A DNA stretch of 64,000 bases from Morinoia aosen (lineage: Eukaryota; Arthropoda; Malacostraca; Amphipoda; Talitridae): the NCBI GenBank assembly GCA_030386875.1, contig CM059558.1:3667501-3731500 (forward strand). Direction: 5' to 3'. Position numbers and translations under genes: made by a program. Of the stretch, positions 1 through 11,058 are shown piece after piece; position 1 is the first letter of the stretch, and the number at the start of each line of letters is the position of its first letter. Below the pieces are notes generated by a model. That model searched no databases. It was not told the DNA's origin and was given only the letters and a program-made list of their open reading frames with translations.

Positions 1-772
1 CAAAAGTATCATTTAAAACAATTATATTTTCTGAAATTAAACTACAAAAAATGGCAGGAATATGCCAGTGAAAATAAGAGAATGCAATTGATCCAAAGAT
101 GAATGGTCAAGCAAGTAGAAATTGAAGTCTACCCTGGTAGAAGCACTCTAGGGTGAATCACTGGTATTATACAGTGGCATCTGAGCATTCAATGAAATAA
201 GTGACATTGATTGATTGTTGTAGTTGCTGAATTTTTTTTGTTGCTGATGCATTGCTGAAAGATTTGAGGAATGTTTTTTGTGATTCAATTGTATAAAAGT
301 AAGAGAGTAGGTATGAGAGCTCTAATTCATAAAGTATAAGTATATTGAGCATGATTGGTAATCTGTATGGCAGAGGGCTATTGAATCATATGAAAAAAAA
401 ACAGAAAGTGCAATAGGAGGCAAGCTGTTCAGTTTTTGGCATGATAGAGGATGTATGGATCTTATTTTAGCAGTGAAACAAATGAAGTGGATGATACAGT
501 CAATCAGGGAGTGTTGTTTCAAGTGCTTCGAGTGTCTGGTGTGAAGAGCAAGAAGTTCAAGATTATGTGCTTATATTGATTGCTGAGCATGTGTTAGAAC
601 TGAATGTATAGTGAGTAAATGGTTTGAAGTGCTTGTGGGCTTGCATTGGTAGTGTATAATGTTCTGTTTGTTAAATATTTATATAGATGGAATTTGGTGT
701 CAGGTGGAAGCAAGACTTGAGGTATGGGGGGTGGGGGTGGAAATGTTGGCTGCTTTGACAACATTTCGGTCA
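1..772. other. Unassigned AT-rich sequence at left edge
   Basis: I see no convincing exon, repeat match or RNA gene here. Open frames are below 85 codons, of low complexity, and lie on both strands without domain motifs. The stretch abuts the 8-bp target duplication of the first AT-rich hAT-like element. Confidence 0.5.
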
Positions 773-1446
773 TCAATGCATAGTAGATGTGACTCAAAAA
801 AACCATGCCTTTTTTTTAAAAAAACACGTTTTTTTTTCAAAAAAAAACCGTGGCCAAAAAAACGTGCATATTTTGTTTTTTTCAAATATTTTGTCCTAAA
901 ATAACTCGGCAAGAAAAAGAAACACATTACATTATGTGTTTTCATGTCAGATTATAAAATAAAACAACATACTTCTTCATTGGTGGTTTTCCATGGTTTT
1001 ATGAAATTTTTCATTTTCTGAGGTTTCATGCTTTGATATTTCATTTATTTTACAACACATGTGAATGACCTTCAAGTCCCAAAATGGTGTGTTATAATAA
1101 CATATCTTTACTTATGGTCATTGATAGGGATGTGACTAAAAAACCATGCTGTTTTAAAAAAAAAACATGTTGTTTATACAAAAATTATGAATAAAAAACA
1201 TGGATAATAATATATTTATGTGACCTTAAAAATCCAATGCTGTTTTTTTCAAAACATTGTTTTTTAACCAAAAAATCTTGACTAAAAAAACATGGCTATT
1301 ATATTTTATGGGACCAAAAAATTTTTTTTTTGAACATTTAAAAAAATCATGACTAAAAAAAACACAGATGTAAATATCAGGAAATTTATTTTTCTTTAAT
1401 CGAATTGTCTTTAGAAACTTATAAACAAAGAATGCTGTTAATATTG

Positions 1447-1710
1447 AAATCATGTTTATTAGAACTGTACTAGGTCTTAGAATAAAGTATCTACAAAGAA
1501 TCTATTTACTCCATAAAACCTTTTGGAGACCAGCTCCATCCTCAGTCATTCAGTAAAATTTGGTGAAATGGACAATGAATTTTCACTGTTCCTTTGAAAA
1601 ACATTTGACTGAATGACTTACTGAGGATGGAGCTAGTCTCCAAAAGGTTTTATAGAGTGAATAGATTCTTTGTGGATATTTTATTCTAAGACCTGGTATG
1701 ATTCTAATGG
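1447..1710. repeat. Palindromic block inside hAT-like copy A
   Basis: The arms around 1460-1545 and 1605-1700 are near-perfect inverse copies that include GGAGACCAGCTCCATCCTCA and its complement. The same block recurs at 9795-10050 in copy B, so it belongs to the element and is not a later insertion. Confidence 0.8.
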
Positions 1711-2140
1711 ATATTAATATATCTTATGTGACCAAAAAATTCATGCTATTTTTTGAATGTTTTTGTTACAAAAAAGTCATGACTAAAAAACACGGATATT
1801 AATATACTATATTTTACCATAAACAACCATGCTGTTTTCTTTTAAAACATTTTTTTACAGAAAAATCATGATTAAAAAATGTGGATATTAATATATTTCA
1901 TGTGCCAAAAGAAACATGCTGTTTTTTTTAAATCATGTTTTCTTTGCCAAAAAATCATGACATAAAAACATGGATATTAATGACTTTTTGTGAAAAAAAC
2001 ATGGTTTTTAAAATGTCATGTTTTTTTTTGGTCAGATTAAATTTAATAACACTCCTGTTTTTTGTAAAAAAATCTTTTTTTCAAAAAGCATGGTTTTTTG
2101 GTCACCTAAAATAAATTAATATCCATGTTTTTTTTTACAG

Positions 2141-2787
2141 ATTAGATTAGTCATTAGTTTTAGCCTCCCTACCCAGCAACAAATGCAATCCAAAGAGAGG
2201 AGGGAAGATTATGAAACAAGATCAAAGTTGAAGAAGACAGTATTAGGTGCTGAAAAACAGGACAGCAGTGAATGAAAAAAGGTCCCCTCAGGGGGATACA
2301 ACTATTGTATCTATGGGAATTAGCGCTCCCAGGGGGACAATGTGAGGGCCCGAGCTAAAGGTTAGGTGGGCTTTCTTTTTGTTAAAATAGAATAGGTTTT
2401 TGTTGCGTTACGGACCATCTTTTTTCGGTTCACTGCTGTCCTGTTTTTCACCGCCTACTACTTTCTTCTTCAACTTTTTCTTGTTTCATGAACTTCTTTC
2501 TTAGCTTTCTGTTTCTGTGCCCTTTCTGCATAGATTCCACGTTCCCTTAGCTCCATACTAAATGGTGCCTTCTTCCTTCCTCTCTTTACATCTCATTTGT
2601 TGAGTATAGGGAGGCTTAAACTAACTAATAAACTAACTAATCAAAAAAAGGTGGTCCTCAACATAACAAAAGCATTTTATTTTAACAAAAAAGAGGCCTA
2701 CCTAACTCTCAGCTTGGGCCCTCACATTGTCCTCCTGGGAGCGCTAGTTCCCATAGATACAATAGTTGTATCCCCCTGAGGGGGTGT
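2141..2787 (-). mobile_element. Minus-strand SINE-like copy split by a plus-strand copy
   Basis: A minus-oriented copy of the 358-bp SINE-like family occupies 2141-2283 and resumes at 2644-2787, ending at the family's 5' hairpins (GATACAATAGTTGTATC). Its CTAAT tail complement sits at the left end near 2141. It is interrupted by the plus-oriented copy at 2284-2643, and the 9-bp AAAAAAGGT at 2275-2283 is repeated at 2644-2652. The outer copy is therefore older than the inner one, and both are younger than the surrounding hAT-like element. Confidence 0.85.
2284..2643 (+). mobile_element. SINE-like retroposon, full-length nested copy
   Basis: This 360-bp copy begins CCCCTCAGGGGGATACAAC and ends in a CTAACTAATAAACTAACTAAT tail. 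It is bounded by the 9-bp TSD AAAAAAGGT. The fixed 5' end, pentanucleotide-like tail and TSD indicate target-primed reverse transcription. No tRNA, 7SL or 5S head is obvious. No protein is encoded on the plus strand. Confidence 0.88.
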
Positions 2788-3414
2788 TTTTTTTTTTTTA
2801 CAAAAAAGTCGTGACCAAAAAATGAATCATAATAACTTTTTAATGAAAAAACATGTTTAAAATAAAACAATGATTTTTTAGTAACATAAAATATGTTAAT
2901 ATCCATGATTTTAAGACAATTTTTTATGAAAAATGCATAAAATAAAACAGCATGGTTTTTTTGGTCGCATAAAATATATTCATATCCAGGTTTTCTTATA
3001 CATCATTGTTTGTAAAAAAAACATAATTTTTAAAAAACACCATTTTAGGTCTCATAAATATATTCATGTTTTTTAGTCATGATTTTTTAGTACAAAAACA
3101 TTTTTTTGGTCTCCTAAATATATTCATGTTTTTTCAGTCATGATTTTTTAGTAAAAAAAATGTTTTTTATAAAACTGCATGGGGCTTTTTAGGTCACATA
3201 TAATATATTGTTTATTAGTTATGGTTCTTTGTAAAAAAAACAGCATGGTTATATTTGGCACCAGAAAATATATTAATATTCATTTTTATTAGTCAGAATT
3301 TTTTGTAAAAAAAACATGTTTTTAAAAAAAACGCTTATTTTTTTTGGCATCTAAAATATATTAATATGTATGGTTTTTAGTCATTTTTTTTGTAATGATA
3401 ACATAAAAAAGAAA

Positions 3415-3865
3415 CCATACAGTAAAAGTGGTGGCAGATAACCCACAATTACCTAGAGGAGTCTAAGAGGTACAGCATGAGCCACAGAACTTATATTGAT
3501 GGAGTCAAAATTCAGAGCTTATTATCTGTGTGAGCGAGCATGCCTCCCTACCCCTGTGCTCAGAGGTCTTATAAGCGGTGAGCTCTTTAGGGCCCGCGCA
3601 TTTGGTCCGCATCCCTACCTGTACAACATCGTACCAGTAAACGTCGCAGTTCTCCATTGTTATCTCTGCATATATCTCTGCCTGCATATATCTCTGCTAT
3701 GTCTGATTTTTTTGGTCACATGAAAATAAAATCAGACTTAGTAGAGATAGTAAGCTTTGAATTTTGACTCCATCAATATAAGTTCTGTGGCTCCTGCTGT
3801 TCCTCTTAGATGCCTCTAGGTAATTGTGGGTTATCTGCCACCACTTTTACTGTATGCTTTCTTTT
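3415..3865. repeat. Second palindromic block with GC-rich core
   Basis: The arms 3415-3512 and 3745-3865 are inverse copies carrying ATAACCCACAATTACCTAGA and its complement. Between them lies a 230-bp core (about 3510-3740) that is much more GC-rich than the element and is absent from the matching position of copy B (8850-8905). The core is probably a later insertion. I could not define its TSD. Confidence 0.7.
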
Positions 3866-4289
3866 TGATGTTTTTATAACAATAAAATGAATAAAAAACA
3901 TGGATATTAATATATTTTAGGTGTCCCAAAAAAAAACCAGACATATACTTAACAGAATTTAGGTGAGCAAAAAAAAAACAAAAAAAAACAAAAAAAAACA
4001 CATAAAAAACACGTTTTTTTGCAAAAAAAAACGCAATCAAATAAAACAGTTTTTTTTTGCATCACTAGCAATGCATTGGAGCTACTCTGTGCTTATATTT
4101 TAACATTATTATCTCAAGTGAAGAGAACTAGACTTGTAAAAGTGTTTATAAGGGTCTTATATGGAAAGACTCCAGCTGGTTGTGAATAAGAATTATGACA
4201 AAAATTGTTCATCAAAAGTTGTTTGTGGTATTTGGGAGTGCTTGGGGCTGCTTATAATGAATTGGATAAGGTGGAGACTAGAAGATGGT

Positions 4290-4960
4290 TACAAGTACAT
4301 TTTCTAAGTCAGGTAATAACTCCCTGAGAAACACTTGATGGTTTTTCTCCGGTAAACATGCTGGAAGCACACACAGCCCAACCAAATGGTTGCCAGTAAT
4401 TCCTGCCCTTACATTCACAGTAGACCGCACTTGGTGGTTGTGCTGATGCTAAGCATGTGGGCTGTCAGGTGGCCACAAGTGTAAGTTATGCGTGTTAAAC
4501 ATTCTACCACGCGTGAAAGTTGCCTCATCAGTTGAGAGTACACTCTTTTAAAATTCATAATCTGCATTATTCTCATATATGAACCAGCGTGCAAATCGTT
4601 CACCGGGCTAAAAGTTGGTTGACAGCAGTTCTTTTACTCTCATAACATGATAAGAGTACAGGCCATCAGCATGGAGTATGTTCCATACTTAGGAGAAGCA
4701 ACGTATTCCTAGATCATGTGCCGTGTAGGATCTGCTCTTCATCCTCAGCGGATATTTGCCCATGCATTTGACCATCTGCTTCTCTTCTCTTCACCTCTAA
4801 ACTGCAGACGTCTTGTGGATGTTGATGCAACCTTGTAAAGAATTGATGATCAGGTACATTACAGTTGCAGAACTGCTTTGTATGCAGTCTAGCTGTCAAT
4901 CTTGTACCAACATGCCATGCGCATCTCTTTTTTTTAAATTTGGGTTGCAATTCATAGTGT
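4290..4960 (-). pseudogene. Degraded Tc1/mariner-like (IS630 superfamily) transposase
   Basis: The transposase is read on the minus strand in at least two frames. The upstream part (about 4950-4714) contains a helix-turn-helix-like segment (FFTRLHQHPQDVCSLEVKRR). A second frame from about 4680 to 4300 reads LHADGLYSYHVMRVKELL, then RFARWFIYENNADYEF, STDEATFTRGRMFNTHNLHL and VNVRAGITGN. This order matches the region around the first catalytic aspartate (TDEATF) of DDE transposases that are common in arthropod genomes. In-frame stops interrupt it at least three times, and one frameshift separates the helix-turn-helix from the DDE part. The rest of the catalytic domain, with the second Asp and the final acidic residue, is not recognisable. 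No terminal repeats were found. It is an old dead remnant lying 5' of the zinc-finger gene. Confidence 0.8.
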
Positions 4961-6022
4961 CGAACTATTTCACACCATGGACCACATATGTAGAAAAATG
5001 TTGCCAGATGCAGGGATTGGGAAACTTCTCATTCAATTTTACATAAACAATTGCTGTCCAGACTTTTTGTTATTCATCAAAAAGTTTTTTTCAATTTTTA
5101 TCCCCACTGCCGAAGTTTGTACCATGAGTTTACTAACACTTAGTGTTTATGGATTGTATAGTATTAGAAAAAAAATGTCATCTGTTGGAATTTCGTTTTC
5201 ATTTCAGAAATAATCTTGGTTGAACTGAAATGTTCATGAGCTTATTTATGAATAGACGTTTTTTGTGTAGCATTGTTCCTTCATTGTGTGCTACATTTGA
5301 ATTTGCTGTGTCAGTTCTCAAGGTATAGTTTTAATTATGATAATGATTACATCCATCTTAAGTTACTAATTCTCATGGCATAGGTACTAATGATATGTAA
5401 TTGCAACCATTTTGTGAACCCTAATTTGTAATAGACAGATAACATTCTAAAACTAAATCTAGACAACTATGTATTTTTGCCTTGATAATGTCCCATCAAT
5501 GGGAGATCCTAATGAAGACAGTAACTTGTACAATTTGATGTTCAAGTTGATATATGAACTTTTGATTTCTGTCATTTATTCATTATTGATTGATCATATG
5601 AGACCCAAAAATAAATATTCTCATCTTGTGCTTGCTGATTGTTATAAATGAACAGACCACAAAAAACTAAAGAATTAACTTGCAAAGTAATTCGATAGTG
5701 CGTGTTTCATTTGAAAAACTAAAGAATTTAAAAAACAGGTTTCACTTTAAGGAAATAGTCATTTTGACTGCAAACTTTTTTCACTTCAGGAGATTTGAGT
5801 GGTTCATCTTATAACTCAAAGATAAAAATTGAATCACTATTCTTTTAATTAATGACTTTAAATTGTCTGATCCACTTGATATATGGTTATATTGCATTAT
5901 TGAAATGTGTGGCTACTTATTATTTTCTATAATGATGGTAGAACAGTGTAATGTTTTTAATTTTTTCAAGTTATACCTTCAGTTTTCTCAAATATTAGAG
6001 CAAACAAGCATCCCATTGCTCA
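4961..6022. other. Unassigned sequence upstream of zinc-finger exon 1
   Basis: This is AT-rich non-coding DNA with no recognisable repeat. The last 80 bp are pyrimidine-rich and end ATTGCTCAG, a good splice acceptor for the exon starting at 6023. A further upstream non-coding exon therefore probably exists in or beyond this stretch. Confidence 0.5.
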
Positions 6023-6152
6023 GGTACCTAAGCACCCAGCATGGAGCATGCAGTGGTTATGGTGCACAAGCTGACGGATGATGAAGTGGAGAGGCTGTGT
6101 TGCAGGCAGGATTTCATCAAGCAAGAAGCTACAGAGGAGAACATGACGCAAG
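6023..6152 (+). CDS. Zinc-finger gene, exon 1 (start codon 6041)
   Basis: An acceptor (TTGCTCAG) ends at 6022 and a strong donor (G|GTGAGA) begins at 6153. The ATG at 6041-6043 has a good context (CCAGCATGG) and opens a 37-codon segment that starts MEHAVVMVHKLTDDEVERLC and ends EENMTQ. The exon leaves one base, G, of a split codon, which joins GT at the start of the exon at 16369. The peptide is acidic, is not itself a finger and resembles short N-terminal leader exons of arthropod C2H2 proteins. I see no named domain. The following 10.2-kb intron is filled with transposons. The exon-to-exon assignment is inferred from matching phase and strand and is not proven by a transcript. Confidence 0.6.
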
Positions 6153-6689
6153 GTGAGACTTAGCTCTGTTCTGGGTAGGAGACAAAGAAAGTTGATACTA
6201 AAGCAGAAAACTGAGCCTTTTTAGTGTGGAAATAAACGCAAATGGTATATAGACACACCCTACTGGTTTGAGGGCAAGACCTACTGTAAATGATATCATG
6301 CAATGTTGTAAAGAAAATTAAATTATTATATAATAATAAACTCAGGTGTCTTTTTAAATTAATAAATTTCTATGTTTTTTATAATTTTTCCCATCTTATC
6401 AAAATCGGCAGAGTTTCTACATGGATTCACAGGTGTTGCTTTTTTGGTTGGCCTGTCTTTCTGTCAAGCTCTTAACACTCCGACTGCAACGTGTGCTGCT
6501 GGTGGCCATGGATAAGATTTTCATAATGCTGTTGATTTACCAGTAGTTAGACACTCAATTTTCCTGATTACTTAGTTAAAGCTAGGTGAGGGTATGATTC
6601 AGTTACTGATTGCTAGTTTCAAAATTGCCTATTACTATTGACATTAAATTTGAGTTGAATATTGAACTTCAGTTTTACCAATTGCGTTC

Positions 6690-6825
6690 AAAGTGTTCCT
6701 GGTACTTGATTGTGGATATCTTACTTAGGATGAATATAGTTGTTTGTCATTTACATCTGGGAGATTTATTTAGAAAAAAATATCACATCCCCTCGTTTTC
6801 GATTGGTCATGTACACTAATAGGAT
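6690..6825 (+). repeat. Dispersed repeat related to 32160-32330
   Basis: This segment, containing TTGTTTGTCATTTACATCTG, is clearly related to the reverse complement of 32165-32290 (TTTGTTTGTCATCCACATCTG in that orientation). Similarity covers about 100 bp and includes short translated similarity (VCHLHLGDL against VCHPHLKDL). The family is unidentified. Confidence 0.6.
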
Positions 6826-8511
6826 ATAATGTTGCGAAAATTGTGTTCAGGAGTGAAACCAAATTGCACAATAAATATTTCTCTCTAATCATAATTTTGA
6901 CATAGTCTGTATGGCCAATTCTGGTTTCAATAGAATTTCTTGAGTCATATAGAAGATGAAACAAAGTTTGAATATAGTACAATTGGTACGTACGTTTTGT
7001 GAATATCAGGAGCATAGACAAATTGAAAGTCCCATGCTGTGAGTGGAGATGTGGCAACACAAGACACGAAGTTTTAGTGTTATCAACATTATCTGTAACT
7101 TATTGTTTTTGGGTTTATGCTGTCATTTTGCATGCATTTGGTGTACACAGCCATGTGTGTAGATGATGTGTGAGCATTTGGGAGTGCAATACAGCATGTA
7201 AATATTGTTGCGATACGAGAAGAGGGTGGGTTTAGGACCCCCTTCCCAGACGCTGAGGGACTCTCAACCCCCCGCAAATTTTAAAGTATTGTCCTTCATG
7301 CTTGCGTACACCTGCATACCAGACATGGAGAATAAAAGAATTTGAAGATTTACATGAATTTATTTTAGGTAACACGTGGATAAAGTACACAAGGCATTGG
7401 AACGAAATGATTTGAGAGGGCAAAATTGCGTTAAAGAAAGGCACACGCATATCTACCGTCATAAGCCTTTAAACACGACATGATATAAATGTGATGCTTA
7501 CCGAGAATTCAAGTTACCAATACTCCATCGCTGACAACAATTTGCGCATCCACAAAATTGCAGGTTCCACAAGCAACACAAAGCACCATATATGCGAGAA
7601 GGACATATCACGATTTAACCTGGCCTTGTAACAAGGTGTCGAATTATATGAAGCGCCGCACCATTCACAACGTGAATTCGATCCTCGACTACATAAACAC
7701 AGAAAACCGATTGCCTATAATTTAGATGATTTTTGCGTGATGCTTTGAAAAGCACTTTTCTGAGTGCTGTTCTCCATTTTAAAATCTGCACTTAAGAGCC
7801 CTCATTTTCCGAATTCTCCCTGCCGACAACTATACACTTTCCACTCTGCTGTAACGTGCGGCTGCAGCATCTGCATCCTGATTGGCGGAATCCTTGTTTG
7901 TTCTGACGTCTGGGACTCCCATTGGTGTGTGCTCAGACACACCTCGCGTGATCGCTAGGCAAGCGTTCATTGGTGTAGCACAATTGGTTCTCTGCTTACG
8001 TCTTCCCCTTTCCCCTCGAAGCAGCCCCGCTTGGCTCGCCGCCGCCTGTGTCACCGGCCTAACCGTCAAATTCCAATCCTTGCCACCAACAATGTAACAT
8101 CTCTCACAAAATAAACTACAGCATCTTTGAACCATATATTGCCTATCCTGAATTGATTCCTAACAATACCAGTGATAACGGTTTTTGACTTTTCCTAAAG
8201 TGAAAGTATTTTCCCAAAGAACATTTTACGAGCCTGTTTCCCAAAAAAAAATATTTTACGAGAGTATTTCTCAAAAATTCCCAAAAACACTTTATGAGAG
8301 TAGTATTTCCTCAAAATATCTATTTGGAGTAGATCAGTGGCGTACCATGTTTATTATTTCTTTACATGACACAACTTTTAGTGTCTGCCACCTGAGCATT
8401 CACACCATGGATTTTTGTTAGAATTACTCCCAGAGTAAACCTTATCTCACTGATTTCTTTCTGCTGAACCATGCTACTAGTGTAGTGTTGTGTGTTTAAA
8501 GACCATCACAC
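6826..8511. other. Intronic sequence, including a GC-rich CCAAT-bearing block
   Basis: The AT-rich part (6826-7200) shows nothing recognisable. From 7205 to 8100 the sequence is richer in CpG. The block 7800-8100 carries several ATTGG/CCAAT motifs (around 7880, 7920, 7968 and 7984) followed by AATAAA at about 8109. That combination resembles a promoter or a solo LTR, but I found no matching termini or TSD. Short open frames on both strands here have no recognisable domain. Confidence 0.35.
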
Positions 8512-11040
8512 CCTCGTGGGGGTACAACTAGTGATGCAAAAAAAAAACGGTTTTATTTGATGGCGGTTGTTTTTTGCAAAAAACATGTTTTTTTATGTGT
8601 TTTTTTTGTTTTTTTTGTTGTTTTTTGCACACACCTAAATTTTGTTAGGTATATGTCTTTTTTTCTTGTGGACACCTAAAGTATATTAATATCCATGTCT
8701 TTTAATCATTTTTTTGTAATAGAAACATCAAAAAGAAACCATACATTAAAAGTTGTGGCAGATAACCCACAATTACCTAGAGGAGTCTAAGAGGAACAGC
8801 AGGAGCCACAGAACTTATATTGATGGAGTTAAAATTCAGAGCTAACTATCTCCACTATGTCTGGTTTTATTTTTATGTGAACAAAAAAACAGACATAGTA
8901 GAGATAATAAGCTCTGAATTTTGACTCCATCAATATAAGTTCTGTGGTAAGTTCTGTGGCTCCTGTTGCTCCTCTTAGACTCCTCTAGGTAATTGTGGGT
9001 TATCTGCCACCACATTTACTCTATGTTTTTTTATGTTTTCATTACAAAAAAATGACTAAAAAACATGGATTTCAATGTATTTTAGGTGACCAAAAAAAAT
9101 GCTGTTTTTTTAAAAACATATATTTTACAAAAAATTCTGACTAATAAAAATGAATATTAATATATTTTTGGTCAATGTAAAGCGTGATGTGATCAAAGGA
9201 AATAGGAATTGTATTCCCAAGAATCACTAAAGGAACCCATTTAAGAACGTTTTACATGAATGACATTCTGCTCGCTGATGCATTATTTTAGAATTATTCA
9301 GCTCTAAAGTTATAGGTGAAATCACTTTCCCGCGCAAAATGTGCAACACAGAGTATGACCAGGTTGGGTCGGGAGAGGCAAAGTTGGGATCATGAGGTGT
9401 TGAAGTTTTCGCCAGAACTTCGTAGAAATGAAAGATTGATAGAAATTGTTAATAAAATAAGAAGAAATATTGTTATCAGTCAATAGTAATTATTATCTAT
9501 TATAGTAATTATTATCTAAAAGTAATTATTATCTATGTTTTTTAGTCATGATCTTTTTGGTAAAGATAACATGATTTAAAAAACCAGCATGGTTTTTTGG
9601 CACATAGAATATATTAATATCCACGTTTTTTTAGACATGATTTTTCTGTAAAAAAAGATGTTTTTCAAAAAAATAGCATGGTTGTTTATAGTCAAATAAA
9701 GTATATTAATATCCGTATTTTATAATCATGACTTTTGTGACAAAAACATATACAAAAAACAGCATGGATTTTTTGGTCACGAAATATATTAATATCTATT
9801 AGAATCGTACCAGGTCTTAGAATAAAATATCTAGAAAGAATCTATTCACTCTATAAATCCTTTTGGAGACGAGCTCCATCCTCAGTAAGTCATTCAGTAA
9901 AATGTTTTTTAAAGGAAAAGTGAAAATTCACTGTCCATTTTACCACGTTTACTGAATGACTTACTGAGGATGGAGCTGGTCTCTGAAAGGTTTTATAGTG
10001 TGAATGGATTCTTTGCAGATATTTTATTCTAAGCCCTAATAGAGTTCTAATGAATATGATTTCAATATTAACAGCGTTATTTGTTTTTAAGTTTCTAAAG
10101 ACAATTCGATTAAAGAAAAATGTCTTTCCTGATATTTACGTATGTGTTTTTTAGTCAAGATTTTTTGTTGAGAAAAAAAATTTTTTTTTATCCCATGAAA
10201 TATAATAATAGCCATGTTTTTTTAGTCATGATTTTTCTGTAAAAAACGTTTTTTAAAAAAACAGCATTGAATTTTTAGGTCACATAAAAAATCTTAATAT
10301 CCATGTTTTTTAGGCATAATTTTTGTATAAATAACATATTAAAAAAAAAGCATGTTTTTTTTTGGTCACATCTCTATCAATGACCATAAGTAAAGATATG
10401 TTATTATAACACACCATTTCGGAAGTTGAAGGTCATTCACATGTCTTGTAAAATAAATGAAATATCAAAACATGAAACCGCAGAAACTGAAAACTTTCAT
10501 AAAACCATAGAAAACCATCAATTAAGAAGTATGCTATTTTATTTTATAATATGACATGAAAACAAATAATGTAATGTGGTTCTTTTTCTTGCTGAGTTAT
10601 TTTCAGACAAAATATTTAAAAAAAACGAAATATCCATGTTTTTTAACCATGGTTTTTTGTAAAAAAAACGCGTTTTTTTTAAAAAACGGCATGGTTTTTT
10701 TTTGAGTCACATCTCTAGGTACAACTATTGTTTCTATGAATATAAGCACTCCCAGAGGAAACATGTGATGTGCAGCGCTAAAGTATGTAGGCCTTTTTTT
10801 AGAATCCTTTTTTGTTTTGTTGTAGACCTTTTTTTGTGGTTCGCTTCTGTCGGGTTTTTCAGTATTCATTACTTTCTGCACCAAGTGTAATCTTGTTTCA
10901 TGAACTGGTTTCTTGAACTACTGTTTCTGTGCAGCTTGTGGATAGATTCCTCATTTCCTCAACACCATACTAAATGGTGCCTTTCTCCTTCCTAACTTTA
11001 TAACACATTAGTTGTGGAAACGTACGCTTAAACTTGCACC
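8512..11040 (+). mobile_element. SINE-like copy interrupted by hAT-like copy B
   Basis: The first 17 bp of the SINE-like family (CCCTCGTGGGGGTACAAC) stand at 8512-8528. The rest of the copy continues from 10718, starting with the duplicated GGTACAAC and running through TATTGTTTCTATGAATATAAG to about 11035. The family head is thus split by the AT-rich element at 8529-10717, which dates the SINE-like copy before that insertion. Confidence 0.85.
8529..10717 (+). mobile_element. AT-rich non-autonomous hAT-like element, copy B
   Basis: A perfect 8-bp TSD, GGTACAAC, lies at 8521-8528 and 10718-10725. The ends read TAGTGATGC at left and GAGTCACATCTCTA at right, giving inverted termini TAGTGATG and TAGAGATG. 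The internal order mirrors copy A: a palindromic block at 8735-9040, AT-rich modules, the block at 9795-10050, then a unique segment at 10370-10620 equivalent to 890-1135. It contains no transposase. A stretch at about 9170-9530 is not matched in copy A and may be a further insertion or a segment that copy A has lost. Confidence 0.85.
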
Positions 11041-11058
11041 TAGTCCACTTTGAAAACT

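Larger units (their letters stand above)
781..4067 (-). mobile_element. AT-rich non-autonomous hAT-like element, copy A
   Basis: The element is flanked by TCAATGCA (773-780) and GCAATGCA (4068-4075), an 8-bp TSD with one mismatch. Its ends read TAGTAGATGTGAC and, inverted, TAGTGATGCAAAA, which fits the TAGNG-type ends of hAT elements. The body is built from roughly 90-bp AT-rich modules containing motifs such as CATGATTTTT and TATTAATATCCATG that switch orientation within the element. Two palindromic blocks, at 1447-1710 and 3415-3865, have GC-richer arms. It is the inverse of the element at 8529-10717 and is about 1.1 kb longer because of SINE-like insertions at 2141-2787 and an extra GC-rich core at about 3510-3730. 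There is no transposase, so mobilisation must have been in trans. The superfamily is inferred from TSD length and ends. Confidence 0.8.

Noticed and set aside
7800..8160. Promoter or solo LTR from CCAAT motifs and AATAAA
   Set aside because: No bounded repeat, TSD or second copy could be found in the window. Kept only as a note.
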